Positions 50,713-58,480 of a stretch of DNA of 64,000 bases are shown here, piece by piece. The stretch lies in assembly GCF_029714945.1 (NCBI RefSeq), contig NZ_CP121634.1, forward strand, positions 496,001-560,000, written 5' to 3'. Under the pieces are notes generated by a model that saw only the letters and a list, made by a program, of their open reading frames with translations, was not told where the DNA came from and did no database searches. Source of the stretch: Bradyrhizobium sp. CIAT3101 (GTDB taxonomy: Bacteria > Pseudomonadota > Alphaproteobacteria > Rhizobiales > Xanthobacteraceae). Made by a program: the position numbers and the translations under genes. How positions within the stretch are numbered: position 1 is the first letter of the stretch; each line of letters opens with the position of its first letter.

Positions 50713-51093
50713 TTATGCGGCGGCTGCTTCTTCTTTCGCGACCTTTTCCTTCTTCGGACGCGGGCCCTTGGTGGGCTTCGCATTGTCCGTCAGGATCTCG
50801 CTGATGCGAACGACCGTGATCTCGTCACGGTAGCCACGCTTGCGGCGCGAATTCTTGCGGCGGCGCTTCTTGAACGCGATGACCTTCGGTCCGCGCTTGT
50901 GGTCGAGCACCTCGACCGCCACGGTCGCACCGGCCACCGTGGGCAGGCCCAGCACCGGCGTGTCACCGCCGACCACCAGAACTTCGCTCAGCTGCACGAT
51001 CGTGCCGACTTCGCCTTCGATCTTGCCAATTTCCAGGACATCATCCGGAACGACGCGGTACTGCCGGCCGCCGGTTTTGATGACTGCGAACAT
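50713..51093 (-). CDS. rplU: 50S ribosomal protein L21
   Basis: A 126-residue L21 with the standard core MFAVIKTGGRQYRVVPDDVL, then KIEGEVGTIVQLSEVLVVGG and VIAFKKRRRKNSRRKRGYRD, QITVVRISEI-like (EITVVRISEIL). A Lys/Pro/Ala-rich tail extends the C-terminus by about 22 residues, common in Rhizobiales. The leader ahead of it contains a GC-rich hairpin and a GAAGGAAAA ribosome site. Confidence 0.97.
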   Translation of the reverse strand: MFAVIKTGGRQYRVVPDDVLEIGKIEGEVGTIVQLSEVLVVGGDTPVLGLPTVAGATVAVEVLDHKRGPKVIAFKKRRRKNSRRKRGYRDEITVVRISEILTDNAKPTKGPRPKKEKVAKEEAAAA

Positions 51094-51111
51094 CGTTGTT
51101 TTCCTTCGTGT

Positions 51112-51152
51112 TCAATCCCGGCCTCACGACTGTCACGTCAGGGGCCGGCTTT
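51112..51152 (-). promoter_or_regulatory. Structured 5' leader element of rplU (candidate)
   Basis: On the minus strand, GCCGGCCCC...GAGGCCGGG can form a stem in the leader, beginning with AAAAAGCCGG and ending about 20 bases before the rplU start. No gene on the plus strand ends here, so it is better read as a leader structure than as a terminator. It may be an autoregulatory site for L21, which is not established in this group. Confidence 0.3.
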
Positions 51153-51424
51153 TTGTCAGTCGCTATGGGTTTACTGAGTTTTGTGCGGGTGGGAGTTATC
51201 CCTTTGAAAACCCACGCAAAAACAAGCGGCGCGAGAAACGCCCCGCGCCGATTGTGGGACTTATAGCCGCCAAACCCGAAGAGTCAAGGAAAACTGCCGA
51301 AAACGGCCCGGATTGGAAGGATTTGGGCTCTTTCCCCGCCGGGCACCGAATCTCGGCCCGCGCTGCAACCAACGGGTTCCACCGCCGTTGTCCCCGCGAA
51401 TTGGCATTCGGGCAAGGGCTTTCC
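51153..51424. other. Divergent spacer between rplU and the ROK-like gene
   Basis: About 270 bases holding the upstream regions of both genes. The part near 51200-51245 reads on the minus strand CTTGTTTTTGCGTGGG and then CAAAGGGATAACTC, the best candidate for a -35/-10 pair for rplU (TTGTTT and GGATAA, 18 bases apart). The 150 bases next to the ROK gene encode an open frame in phase with it but without homology. Confidence 0.35.
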
Positions 51425-52573
51425 ATGGCAACAGACGAGCTGGTCAGGACGACGGGCATCGCCCATCACGGCGCCGGGCGGCTGCCGTCGGTGGATGTCG
51501 ACAGTTTCAACATCGAGATGAAGGACGAGGACGGCTATCTCGGCGATCGTGCCAGCAAGGGCGCGTTCCGCAAGATCCTCGACCGCTGGCGCAAGCCGCT
51601 GCGCAAGACCGGCGAGGATCCGTTCGGCAAGGAGCCGTCGGAGAGCATCAGCAAGAAGGTGCTCGACGCGATGCTGGTCGGCGACGACACCGAGGCCTCC
51701 GCCGTGGTGCACAGCGCGATCGAGGAATTCGCCCAGGAGCTCGCCTACGTCACGCGGCGTTTCCTCAAGACCAAGGCCTGGGCGAAGACCGAGCGCATCG
51801 TGGTCGGCGGCGGCTTTCGCGACTCGCGGCTCGGCGAGCTCGCGATCGCGCGCACCGACATCATCCTCAAGGCCGAGGATTTCAAGATCGACCTGGTGCC
51901 GATCCGCGCGCATCCGGATGAAGCCGGCCTGATCGGCACGCTGCATCTGGCGCCGTCGTGGATTTTCGAGGCGCATGACGCGATTCTCGCGGTCGATATC
52001 GGCGGCACCAATATCCGCTGCGGCGTGGTCGAGACGCGCTGGAAGAAGGCCAAGGATCTGTCGAAGGCGTCGGTCTGGAAGTCGGAGCTGTGGCGTCATG
52101 CCGACGATGAGCCGACGCGCGAAGGCGCGGTGAAGCGTCTCATCAAGATGCTGAAGGGACTGATCACGGAAGCCGAGACCGAAGGCTTCAAGATTGCGCC
52201 CTTCATCGGCATCGCCTGTCCCGGCGTGATCAACGAGGACGGCTCGATCGAAAAGGGCGCGCAGAACCTGCCGGGCAATTGGGAGAGCAGCAAATTCAAC
52301 CTCCCGGCGAGCTTGATCGAGGGCATTCCAGAGATCGGCGAGCACGACACCGCGATCCTGATGCACAATGACGGCGTGGTTCAGGGCCTCTCGGAGGTGC
52401 CGTTCATGCAGGATGTCGAGCGCTGGGGCGTGCTCACCATCGGCACCGGCTTGGGCAATGCGCGCTTCACCAATCGCCGCAAGGACAGCGGCAACGGCAA
52501 GGACGCTGCGGAGAACGGCAAGGACGCCGCCAAGAAAAAGGCCAAGGAAAACAACAAGAACGGCAAGGAGTAA
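51425..52573 (+). CDS. ROK family protein with apparently permuted lobes
   Basis: A 382-residue ROK (repressor/ORF/kinase) family member with unusual order. In normal ROK kinases the phosphate loop DIGGT is N-terminal and the GGG...DEAGLIGAA part is C-terminal. Here ERIVVGGGFRDSRLGELAI (about 123-141) and RAHPDEAGLIGTLHLAP (161-177) come first. They are followed by ILAVDIGGTNIRCGVVE (187-203), IGIACPGVINEDGSIEKGAQ (261-280), the sugar-contact-like NLPGNW (281-286), HND (314-316, the catalytic Asp position) and LTIGTGLGNARF (337-348). The Cys-rich zinc motif is absent. The tail (residues 351-382) is a Lys/Asn/Ala-rich low-complexity run. Sugar kinase activity is plausible but unproven. ATG 51425 begins MATDELVRTTG; longer in-frame starts overlap rplU. 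Confidence 0.85.
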   Translation: MATDELVRTTGIAHHGAGRLPSVDVDSFNIEMKDEDGYLGDRASKGAFRKILDRWRKPLRKTGEDPFGKEPSESISKKVLDAMLVGDDTEASAVVHSAIEEFAQELAYVTRRFLKTKAWAKTERIVVGGGFRDSRLGELAIARTDIILKAEDFKIDLVPIRAHPDEAGLIGTLHLAPSWIFEAHDAILAVDIGGTNIRCGVVETRWKKAKDLSKASVWKSELWRHADDEPTREGAVKRLIKMLKGLITEAETEGFKIAPFIGIACPGVINEDGSIEKGAQNLPGNWESSKFNLPASLIEGIPEIGEHDTAILMHNDGVVQGLSEVPFMQDVERWGVLTIGTGLGNARFTNRRKDSGNGKDAAENGKDAAKKKAKENNKNGKE

Positions 52574-52782
52574 CCTTGACTGGTTAGGTTAAGGAGCGGA
52601 TTGCGTTGCGGCGCAGCGGCTGCACGCTAGGGTCGAATCGTCGCCTCAAGCGGGCCTGCGAAGCCGCCCTTCCTGGCCAGCATTTCGATGAGCGGCACGG
52701 GACCGCCAGTGTTTACCGCGTCTGGCGGTCCCACCCGTTCTCTGAACGCCTCTGACGTCTGATATCTCGCCACACAACGCGA

Positions 52783-52833
52783 CCTCATCCTGAGGGCCCG
52801 CCAACGGCGGGCGTCTCGAAGGATGGCCGCAGG
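52783..52833. repeat. Half copy of the family A repeat
   Basis: CCTCATCCTGAGGGCCCGCC followed by AACGGCGGGCGTCTCGAAGG matches one half of the 345-458 element. It sits in the 286-base gap between the ROK-like gene and the convergent hydrolase; the rest of that gap shows nothing recognisable. Confidence 0.5.
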
Positions 52834-52859
52834 TGAGCATCTCGCCGCGCTTCCGCTGT

Positions 52860-53723
52860 TCAACTCCAGCCGATGCGCTGAAAGAACCCCGCGATTTCGG
52901 CCGCCGCCCGATCCGGATTCTCCCGATGCGGGAAGTGCCCGACGCCCGGAAACATCGCGAGATCAAGCTCGCTGAACGTCTCTCCCAGCCGGTCGGTCCA
53001 TTCATAGGGAAACAGCGGATCGTGCTCGGCCCAGCGCACGCAGGTCGGCAATTCGATTGGCGGAAGCTGCGGCGCTTCGCCCTTCATCATCGCGACGCGG
53101 CCTGCATGCGAGGCTCGATAATGCGCAAAGCCGCCGACGAGATTGCCGTCCTTGAAGTAGTTGTCGCCGAAGCGGTCGAGGACGTCATCGAAGGCGTCCT
53201 TGCGATGCGCCCAGTTCTTCAGGAAGTGCGCGATATAGAGCCGGCAGCTCTCGCGGCTCGCACCGACAAGCCGCGGCGCCATCTCCATCTGGTGGAAGGA
53301 TTGATACCAGATGTGGTTGAGCCGGTCGGGCGCGGCCATCCGCGGCCCGATGCCGGGATAGACGAAATCGAAGAAGAGCAGCCCGGCGAGCCGCTCGGGC
53401 GCCCGCCGCGCCAGCGGCTGCATCACAGCGCCGCCGACGTCATGGCCGACGACCCCGAATCGCGCGATGCCGAGCCCCTCCATCACGGCCAGCATGTCGG
53501 CCGCATGGCCGTCCGGCCCAAAGGGCCCGTCCGGCTTGTCGCTGTCGCCGAACCCGCGCAGGTCGGGCGCGATCAGCGTGAACCGGTCCGAAAGCCTCGA
53601 TATCACCGGCTCCCAGGTCAGCCAGAATTCCGGCCAACCATGCAGCAAGAGCAGCGGTTTGCCCGTTCCGGCGCGAACCACGTGGAATTCGGCGCCATTG
53701 GCCTTGATGTTGAGGTGCTCCAC
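52860..53723 (-). CDS. Alpha/beta hydrolase (epoxide hydrolase / haloacetate dehalogenase-like)
   Basis: A 287-residue alpha/beta hydrolase. The oxyanion motif is LLLLHGWPEFWLTWEPV. The nucleophile elbow reads VVGHDVGGAVMQ with Asp (D95) instead of Ser, as in epoxide hydrolases and haloalkane or haloacetate dehalogenases. The lid segment begins near residue 135, and the catalytic His is in FPGVGHFPHRENPD near the C-terminus. The Tyr ring-opening residues of epoxide hydrolases were not assigned, so either class remains possible. The start is GTG 53723, with GGAAGGA 7 bases upstream. The frame extending beyond it has no homology. No operon partner. Confidence 0.85.
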   Translation of the reverse strand: MEHLNIKANGAEFHVVRAGTGKPLLLLHGWPEFWLTWEPVISRLSDRFTLIAPDLRGFGDSDKPDGPFGPDGHAADMLAVMEGLGIARFGVVGHDVGGAVMQPLARRAPERLAGLLFFDFVYPGIGPRMAAPDRLNHIWYQSFHQMEMAPRLVGASRESCRLYIAHFLKNWAHRKDAFDDVLDRFGDNYFKDGNLVGGFAHYRASHAGRVAMMKGEAPQLPPIELPTCVRWAEHDPLFPYEWTDRLGETFSELDLAMFPGVGHFPHRENPDRAAAEIAGFFQRIGWS

Positions 53724-53947
53724 GGCAGTTCCTTCCAAGCAGAGCGTTTTCAAGCGAAGTGGACGCCGGTTCGCGTCAAGAAACGCGGCAAAATAAGAAT
53801 TGAGAGTCCCGTTCCCATGGAAACGGGGCTCCAGGCGAGGGGTGCAGAGAAAGAGGCAGCGATTTTCCCCTTTCGCGCCTTGTCTGTCCCGCCATCCTCG
53901 CCTAGAACACGCCCAACCGCGGGGGTCCGCCCCTGATTTGGCGCCTA

Positions 53948-54037
53948 GGAGAGGTGGCAGAGTGGTTGATTGTACCGCACTCGAAATGCGGCATAGGTGC
54001 AAGCCTATCGGGGGTTCGAATCCCCCCCTCTCCGCCA
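53948..54037 (+). tRNA. tRNA-Ser (anticodon CGA)
   Basis: A 90-nt tRNA. The acceptor stem GGAGAGG pairs with CCTCTCC. The D-arm starts TGGCAGAGTGG, and the anticodon loop CTCGAAA is closed by CCGCA / TGCGG. A long variable arm (CATAGGTGCAAGCCTATCG) marks class II, and the T-arm is GGGGGTTCGAATCCCCC. The 3' end is G followed by an encoded CCA. The anticodon CGA reads UCG serine codons. It marks the left edge of the catabolic cluster, although no duplicated 3' end was seen downstream. Confidence 0.97.
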
Positions 54038-54179
54038 AAACAAACGGCCTGAAAGCCCCGCCCTCGCATATTGAATGGTGTCGCGTCCCCTAGCGGACTG
54101 CAATCTGACGCCGCACTTGCGACCGACCGCCAAGCTTCTCCACAATGGCTCGTCTGAGACCCGCCCGAGGACCCTCCGG

Positions 54180-55133
54180 ATGACCGCCAAAATCGATCTC
54201 CTCACGCTGCAGCTCTTCGCCGCGATCGTCGAGGAGCAGAGTATCGCGAAGGCGGCGGAGAAGAAGAACATCGCTGCGTCCGCGGTCAGCCGCCGCATCT
54301 CGGATATCGAGGAGCGCTTCCAGGTCGAATTGCTGCACCGCCATTCGAAAGGGATCGAGCCGACACCTGCAGGCTTTGCCCTGCTCGAGCATGCCCGAAT
54401 CATCCTGGGAAACCTCAGCAAGCTCGAGGCCGAGCTGACGGGATTTCGGCAGGGCAAGCGCGGGCTGATCCGGGTCTGTGCCAACAAGTCCGCGATCCTC
54501 GAAGCGCTGGCCGACGAGCTCAGCCTGTTCCTGGAACGGCATCCGCTGGTCCATATCGACATCGAGGAGGATCTCAGCCCCGCGATCGTGCGCGCGGTGG
54601 TGGAGAACCGGGCCGACATCGGCATTTTCGGCGGCAACATCGACGGACAGGATCTGGAATTGCTGTCCTATCGCAGCGACAGCCTGGTCGCGCTGGTTAC
54701 GCGCGACCACCCGCTGGCGGCTCGGAGCAGCGTTCGCTTCCGCGAGCTGGTCGATTTCGACTTCGTCAGCCTGGAGAAGGGCAGCTCGATCGAGACGCTG
54801 TGCGTCAGGGCCGCCGCGGCGCTCGGGCAGCACATGAAGGTGCGCATCCGCGTCAGCAGTTTCGATGCGCTGTTCCGCGTCGTCGATGCCAGGATGGGGG
54901 TCGGAATCGTTCCGCTCGAGATCGTGCGCGACCGCTACGGCGTCGACAGTCTCGTCACCATCCCGCTCGATGAGTCCTGGGCGCGCCGCGAGCTGGTGAT
55001 GGGCGTGCGCGATTACAAGTCGCTGCCGCCGGTGACGAAGCTGCTGGTGGACCATTTGCGGAGCCACGATGATGCCGGTCTCGTCACGCGCGGCGTCTCC
55101 GACCGGCTGACGGTGGTGCGCGGCAGAAGCTGA
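54180..55133 (+). CDS. LysR family transcriptional regulator
   Basis: A 317-residue LysR regulator. The N-terminal winged helix-turn-helix is LTLQLFAAIVEEQSIAKAAE, IAASAVSRRISDIEERFQVE and LLHRHSKGIEPTPAGFALL. The effector-binding domain runs from about residue 90 and ends near residue 305. It is co-directional with the leuC-like gene 166 bases downstream and likely controls that group, perhaps through the perfect inverted repeat at 55155. It begins 142 bases after tRNA-Ser. ATG 54180 (MTAKIDLLTLQ) was chosen. Confidence 0.9.
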   Translation: MTAKIDLLTLQLFAAIVEEQSIAKAAEKKNIAASAVSRRISDIEERFQVELLHRHSKGIEPTPAGFALLEHARIILGNLSKLEAELTGFRQGKRGLIRVCANKSAILEALADELSLFLERHPLVHIDIEEDLSPAIVRAVVENRADIGIFGGNIDGQDLELLSYRSDSLVALVTRDHPLAARSSVRFRELVDFDFVSLEKGSSIETLCVRAAAALGQHMKVRIRVSSFDALFRVVDARMGVGIVPLEIVRDRYGVDSLVTIPLDESWARRELVMGVRDYKSLPPVTKLLVDHLRSHDDAGLVTRGVSDRLTVVRGRS

Positions 55134-55154
55134 CGTCGCGCGCGAGCGAGGCCT

Positions 55155-55175
55155 GCCATCGCCGGCCGCGATGGC
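55155..55175. promoter_or_regulatory. Perfect inverted repeat between LysR and leuC-like genes
   Basis: GCCATCGC-CGGCC-GCGATGGC has two exact 8-base arms. It lies 22 bases after the LysR stop and 124 bases before the leuC-like start. No U-tract follows, so an operator or a processing hairpin is more likely than a terminator. Confidence 0.4.
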
Positions 55176-55298
55176 TCCCTGCCCAACCGTCACTGCACAT
55201 TTCCGCGACGGACTTCTATCCTGCTTCCCAACATCGCTGTCGGCCGGCATGATCGGCAGCAACACGGCACGTCAGATGCCGAACAGGGAGGACGGATC

Positions 55299-56708
55299 GT
55301 GGACACGCGTGGTCGCACGCTGCTGGCCAAAATCTGGGACCAGCATGTCATCGCGCAAGTCAGCGATGACACTGATCTGCTTCATGTCGATCGCCATCTG
55401 CTGCATGACCTCGGCGGCTCCCGCGGCCTGATCGACCTCAAGAGCCGCAACATTCCGGTCCACAATCCCGAGCTGACCTTCGCGACGCCTGATCACGCGA
55501 TTTCGACCGCGTCCGGGCGCGCCGGCACCATCAAGACCGGTTGGGATCTGCTGGCGGCGTTGCGGGCCGAGACATCGGCAAGCCACATCCAGCTGTTCGA
55601 TATCGACCAGCCCGGGCAGGGCATCGTCCATGTCATCGGTCCGGAGCTCGGTCTCAGCCTGCCCGGCTGCCTGATCGTCTGCGGCGACAGCCATACCTGC
55701 ACCCATGGCGGGCTCGGCGCGCTCGCCTTCGGCATCGGCTCCAGCGAGCTCACGCATGTGCTGGCGACCCAGACCATCATCCAGCGGCGGCCCAAGACCA
55801 TGCGTGTCACGTTCGACGGCCGCATGCCGTTCGGCGTCACCGCGAAGGATCTCATCCTCGCTCTGATCGGCCATGTCGGCGCCGCCGGCGGCACCGGTTA
55901 CGCTGTCGAATATGCCGGCAGCGCGATAAGAGCCATGCCGATCGAAGGGCGGCTCACCATCTGCAACCTGTCGGTCGAGCTCGGCGCCAAGATGGGCTTG
56001 ATCGCGCCGGATGAGACGACGTTCGAGTACATCCGCGGCCGTCCCTATGCGCCGAAGGGCGAGATGTGGGAGCAGGCCGTCGCGGCGTGGCGAACGCTGC
56101 AAAGCGACAGTGACGCCAAGTTCGATCGCGAGGTGTCGATCGATGTCGCCACGATCATCCCCCAGATCACCTGGGGCACCAGTCCGGAACATGTCCTCGG
56201 TGTCGATGGCCGTATTCCGGATCCCGCAGATATTGCCGATCCGGCGCGCCGCGGCGCGATCGAGATCGCGCTCGACTATATGGGCCTGACGCCGGGCGCG
56301 CCGATTGCCGGCACCAAGGTGGATTGGGTCTTCATCGGCTCCTGCACCAACAGCCGCCTCAGCGATCTCCGCGCCGCGGCCGAGGTCGCGCGTGGCCGCA
56401 AGGTGGCGCCGGGCGTGCGGGCCTGGGTCGTGCCGGGTTCGGAGACCGTCAAGCGCGATGCGGTGGCTGAGGGGCTCGACAGGGTCTTCATCGAGGCAGG
56501 TTTCGAATGGCGCGAGCCCGGCTGCTCGATGTGCCTTGCCGCAAATGGCGAAACCGTACCGCCCGGCCAGCGCTCGGTGTCGACCTCGAACCGGAATTTC
56601 ATCGGCCGGCAGGGGCCGCGTGCCCGCACGCATCTGGCGAGCCCGGCCATGGCCGTCGCGGCGGCGGTCTCCGGTGCCATCGCCGATGTCCGAACGATGG
56701 AGCGCTAG
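55299..56708 (+). CDS. 3-isopropylmalate dehydratase large subunit-like (aconitase superfamily)
   Basis: A 469-residue LeuC-family protein with the [4Fe-4S] cysteines in the expected places: VCGDSHTCTHGGLGALAFG, FIGSCTNSRLSDLRAAAEVA and EPGCSMCLAANGETVPPGQR. The substrate-binding SVSTSNRNFIGRQGPRAR is conserved. It forms a two-subunit hydro-lyase with the adjacent LeuD-like protein. LeuCD homologues act in leucine synthesis, or as maleate, citraconate or dimethylmaleate hydratases in catabolism. The neighbouring transporter and monooxygenase make the second role attractive, but sequence alone cannot decide. GTG start with GGGAGGA 8 bases upstream. The leuD-like ATG follows the stop directly. 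Confidence 0.88.
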   Translation: MDTRGRTLLAKIWDQHVIAQVSDDTDLLHVDRHLLHDLGGSRGLIDLKSRNIPVHNPELTFATPDHAISTASGRAGTIKTGWDLLAALRAETSASHIQLFDIDQPGQGIVHVIGPELGLSLPGCLIVCGDSHTCTHGGLGALAFGIGSSELTHVLATQTIIQRRPKTMRVTFDGRMPFGVTAKDLILALIGHVGAAGGTGYAVEYAGSAIRAMPIEGRLTICNLSVELGAKMGLIAPDETTFEYIRGRPYAPKGEMWEQAVAAWRTLQSDSDAKFDREVSIDVATIIPQITWGTSPEHVLGVDGRIPDPADIADPARRGAIEIALDYMGLTPGAPIAGTKVDWVFIGSCTNSRLSDLRAAAEVARGRKVAPGVRAWVVPGSETVKRDAVAEGLDRVFIEAGFEWREPGCSMCLAANGETVPPGQRSVSTSNRNFIGRQGPRARTHLASPAMAVAAAVSGAIADVRTMER

Positions 56709-57344
56709 ATGGCGCAGGCCTTCACCAAGCTGACCGCGATTGCTGCGCCGATCATGCGCACCAATGTCGACACCGATGTCATCATCAGCATCAACCGGAT
56801 GATCGGAAACTCCGTCCGCGGCAGTCTCGGCAAATGGGCGTTCGGATCGCTCCGCTATCTGCCTGACGGTTCAGACAATCCGGCGTTCATCCTGAATCGC
56901 GAGCCTTATCGCGCGGCGGAAATCCTGGTCACGGGTCCGAATTTCGGCTGCGGCTCGTCGCGGGAGGCGGCGGTGTGGGCGCTGCAGGAGATGGGCGTCC
57001 GCGCCATCATCGGATCCGGCTTCGGCGACATCTTCTTCGCCAACTGTTTCCAGAACGGCATCCTGCCGGTGGTGCTGGACAAGGCCGTCATCGATGGCCT
57101 CGCGGCCGAGATCGAAGCGAGCCAGGGCGCCGGGCGCCTCAGTGTCGACCTTCAGGAGCAGACGGTCACCTCACCATCGGGCGTGCGGCACGTCTTCGAG
57201 ATCGATCCGCGCCGGCGCGCAGGGCTGCTCGAAGGCCTGGATGAGATTTCGCTGACGCTGCGGCGCGACCCCGAGATCCGCGCCTTCCAGGCTTCCGACC
57301 GCAATGCGCGGCCGTGGATTCATTTTTCAGGACAAACGGTATGA
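56709..57344 (+). CDS. 3-isopropylmalate dehydratase small subunit-like
   Basis: A 211-residue LeuD-family swivelling domain. The N-terminus contains IAAPIMRTNVDTDVIISINR. The substrate loop is FGCGSSREAAVWALQEMGVR, and GFGDIFFANCFQNGILPVVL is also conserved. A C-terminal extension reads DEISLTLRRDPEIRAFQASD. The leuC-like stop and this ATG are contiguous, so the two subunits are made together. The alternative substrates are the same as for the large subunit. The 3' end overlaps the leuB-like start by four bases. Confidence 0.88.
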   Translation: MAQAFTKLTAIAAPIMRTNVDTDVIISINRMIGNSVRGSLGKWAFGSLRYLPDGSDNPAFILNREPYRAAEILVTGPNFGCGSSREAAVWALQEMGVRAIIGSGFGDIFFANCFQNGILPVVLDKAVIDGLAAEIEASQGAGRLSVDLQEQTVTSPSGVRHVFEIDPRRRAGLLEGLDEISLTLRRDPEIRAFQASDRNARPWIHFSGQTV

Positions 57345-58480
57345 ACACGCTCTCGAACACGATCAAGGTCGCTGTAGTCGGTGGTGAAGGCATCGGTCCG
57401 GAGGTGACCGACCAGTCCCATCGCATTCTCAAATGGTTTTCGGACCGCCGCGGTGCTCCGGTGGTCCTGCGCGAAGCGCAATATGGTCTCATCCCCTATC
57501 TCGCGACGGGCAAGGTGTTGCCCGATGACACCGTCGAGGCCATGGAGGAGGCCGACGCGATCCTCTGGGGCGCGACGGGTGGACCGGAAACCACGGAAGT
57601 GCCTCCGGCGGCGCGCAAGGCGGGAAGCCTGCTGTCGCTGCGTAGCAAGTACGACCTCTATGCCAATCTGCGGCCCATCGTCGCCAATCCGGCGTTGGCG
57701 GACTCTGCGCCGCTCAAGGCCGCTGTGCTGAAGGACGTCGACTTCATCATCATCCGCGAGCTTACCAGCGGCATCTATTTCGGCGAGCCCCGCGGCATCG
57801 AAACGCTGCCTGACGGCCAGCGTCGCGGCTTCAACACCCAGCAATACACCACCAGCCAGATCCGCCGGGTGGCGCGCACCGCGTTCGAGCTGGCGCGGAC
57901 GCGCAAGGGCCGGGTCTGCTCCGTCGACAAGGCCAATGTGCTGGAAACCAGTGTGCTGTGGCGCGAGGAAGTCATCGCGCTGCATCAGGCGGAATTCCCG
58001 GATGTGGAGCTGACGCATCTCTATGTCGACAACGCCGCCATGCAGATCGTCCGCGCGCCCTCGCAGTTCGACGTCATGGTGACCTGCAATATCTTCGGCG
58101 ACATTCTCTCCGATTGCGCGGCGATGGCGTCCGGCTCGCTCGGCATGCTGCCGTCGGTCTCGCTCGGCCCGCCGGACCGGCTGGGCCGCCGCAAGGCGCT
58201 CTATGAACCGGTTCATGGCAGCGCGCCTGACATTGCGGGCAAGGGCATCGCCAATCCGCTCGGCTCGATCCTCAGCGTCGCAATGATGTTGCGCATCACC
58301 CTCAATCGGCCCGATGATGCCACGCTGCTGGAGAAGGCCGTGGATACGGCGCTCGCCGGCGGCGCGAGAACGGCCGATATCGCCGAACCCGGCGCAAAAA
58401 GACTGTCGACCCAGGAGATGGGCGATGCGGTGCTGAACGCGCTCGACAAAGTCGCGGGCAAGGAGAGGGAGCACGCGTGA
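57341..58480 (+). CDS. 3-isopropylmalate dehydrogenase-like (beta-decarboxylating dehydrogenase)
   Basis: A 379-residue member of the isocitrate / isopropylmalate dehydrogenase family. It has IKVAVVGGEGIGPEVTDQSH, AILWGATGGPE, SLLSLRSKYDLYANLRPIVA (Arg contacts) and RELTSGIYFGEPRGIE. The metal and cofactor regions read DNAAMQIVRAPSQFDVMVTC and EPVHGSAPDIAGKGIANPLG. The family oxidatively decarboxylates 2-hydroxy acids with a 3-carboxyl or alkyl group; D-malate dehydrogenase and tartrate dehydrogenase are close relatives, so the product of the LeuCD-like enzyme could be its substrate. ATG 57341 overlaps the leuD-like stop (ATGA). Its stop overlaps the next start. Confidence 0.88.
   Translation: MNTLSNTIKVAVVGGEGIGPEVTDQSHRILKWFSDRRGAPVVLREAQYGLIPYLATGKVLPDDTVEAMEEADAILWGATGGPETTEVPPAARKAGSLLSLRSKYDLYANLRPIVANPALADSAPLKAAVLKDVDFIIIRELTSGIYFGEPRGIETLPDGQRRGFNTQQYTTSQIRRVARTAFELARTRKGRVCSVDKANVLETSVLWREEVIALHQAEFPDVELTHLYVDNAAMQIVRAPSQFDVMVTCNIFGDILSDCAAMASGSLGMLPSVSLGPPDRLGRRKALYEPVHGSAPDIAGKGIANPLGSILSVAMMLRITLNRPDDATLLEKAVDTALAGGARTADIAEPGAKRLSTQEMGDAVLNALDKVAGKEREHA

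Noticed and set aside
51112..51152. Hairpin followed by TTTTTG read as a plus-strand terminator
   Set aside because: No gene ends upstream on the plus strand. The stem pairs only about six bases cleanly, so a leader role for rplU is the better reading.
53948..54037. tRNA-Ser as an integration site for a genomic island to its right
   Set aside because: I saw no second copy of the tRNA 3' end, no integrase and no mobility genes up to 64000. The right border may lie outside the window.
55299..58480. Assigning the gene symbols leuC, leuD and leuB
   Set aside because: The families are clear, but the operon with an importer and a nearby monooxygenase makes a biosynthetic role uncertain, so symbols were left empty.
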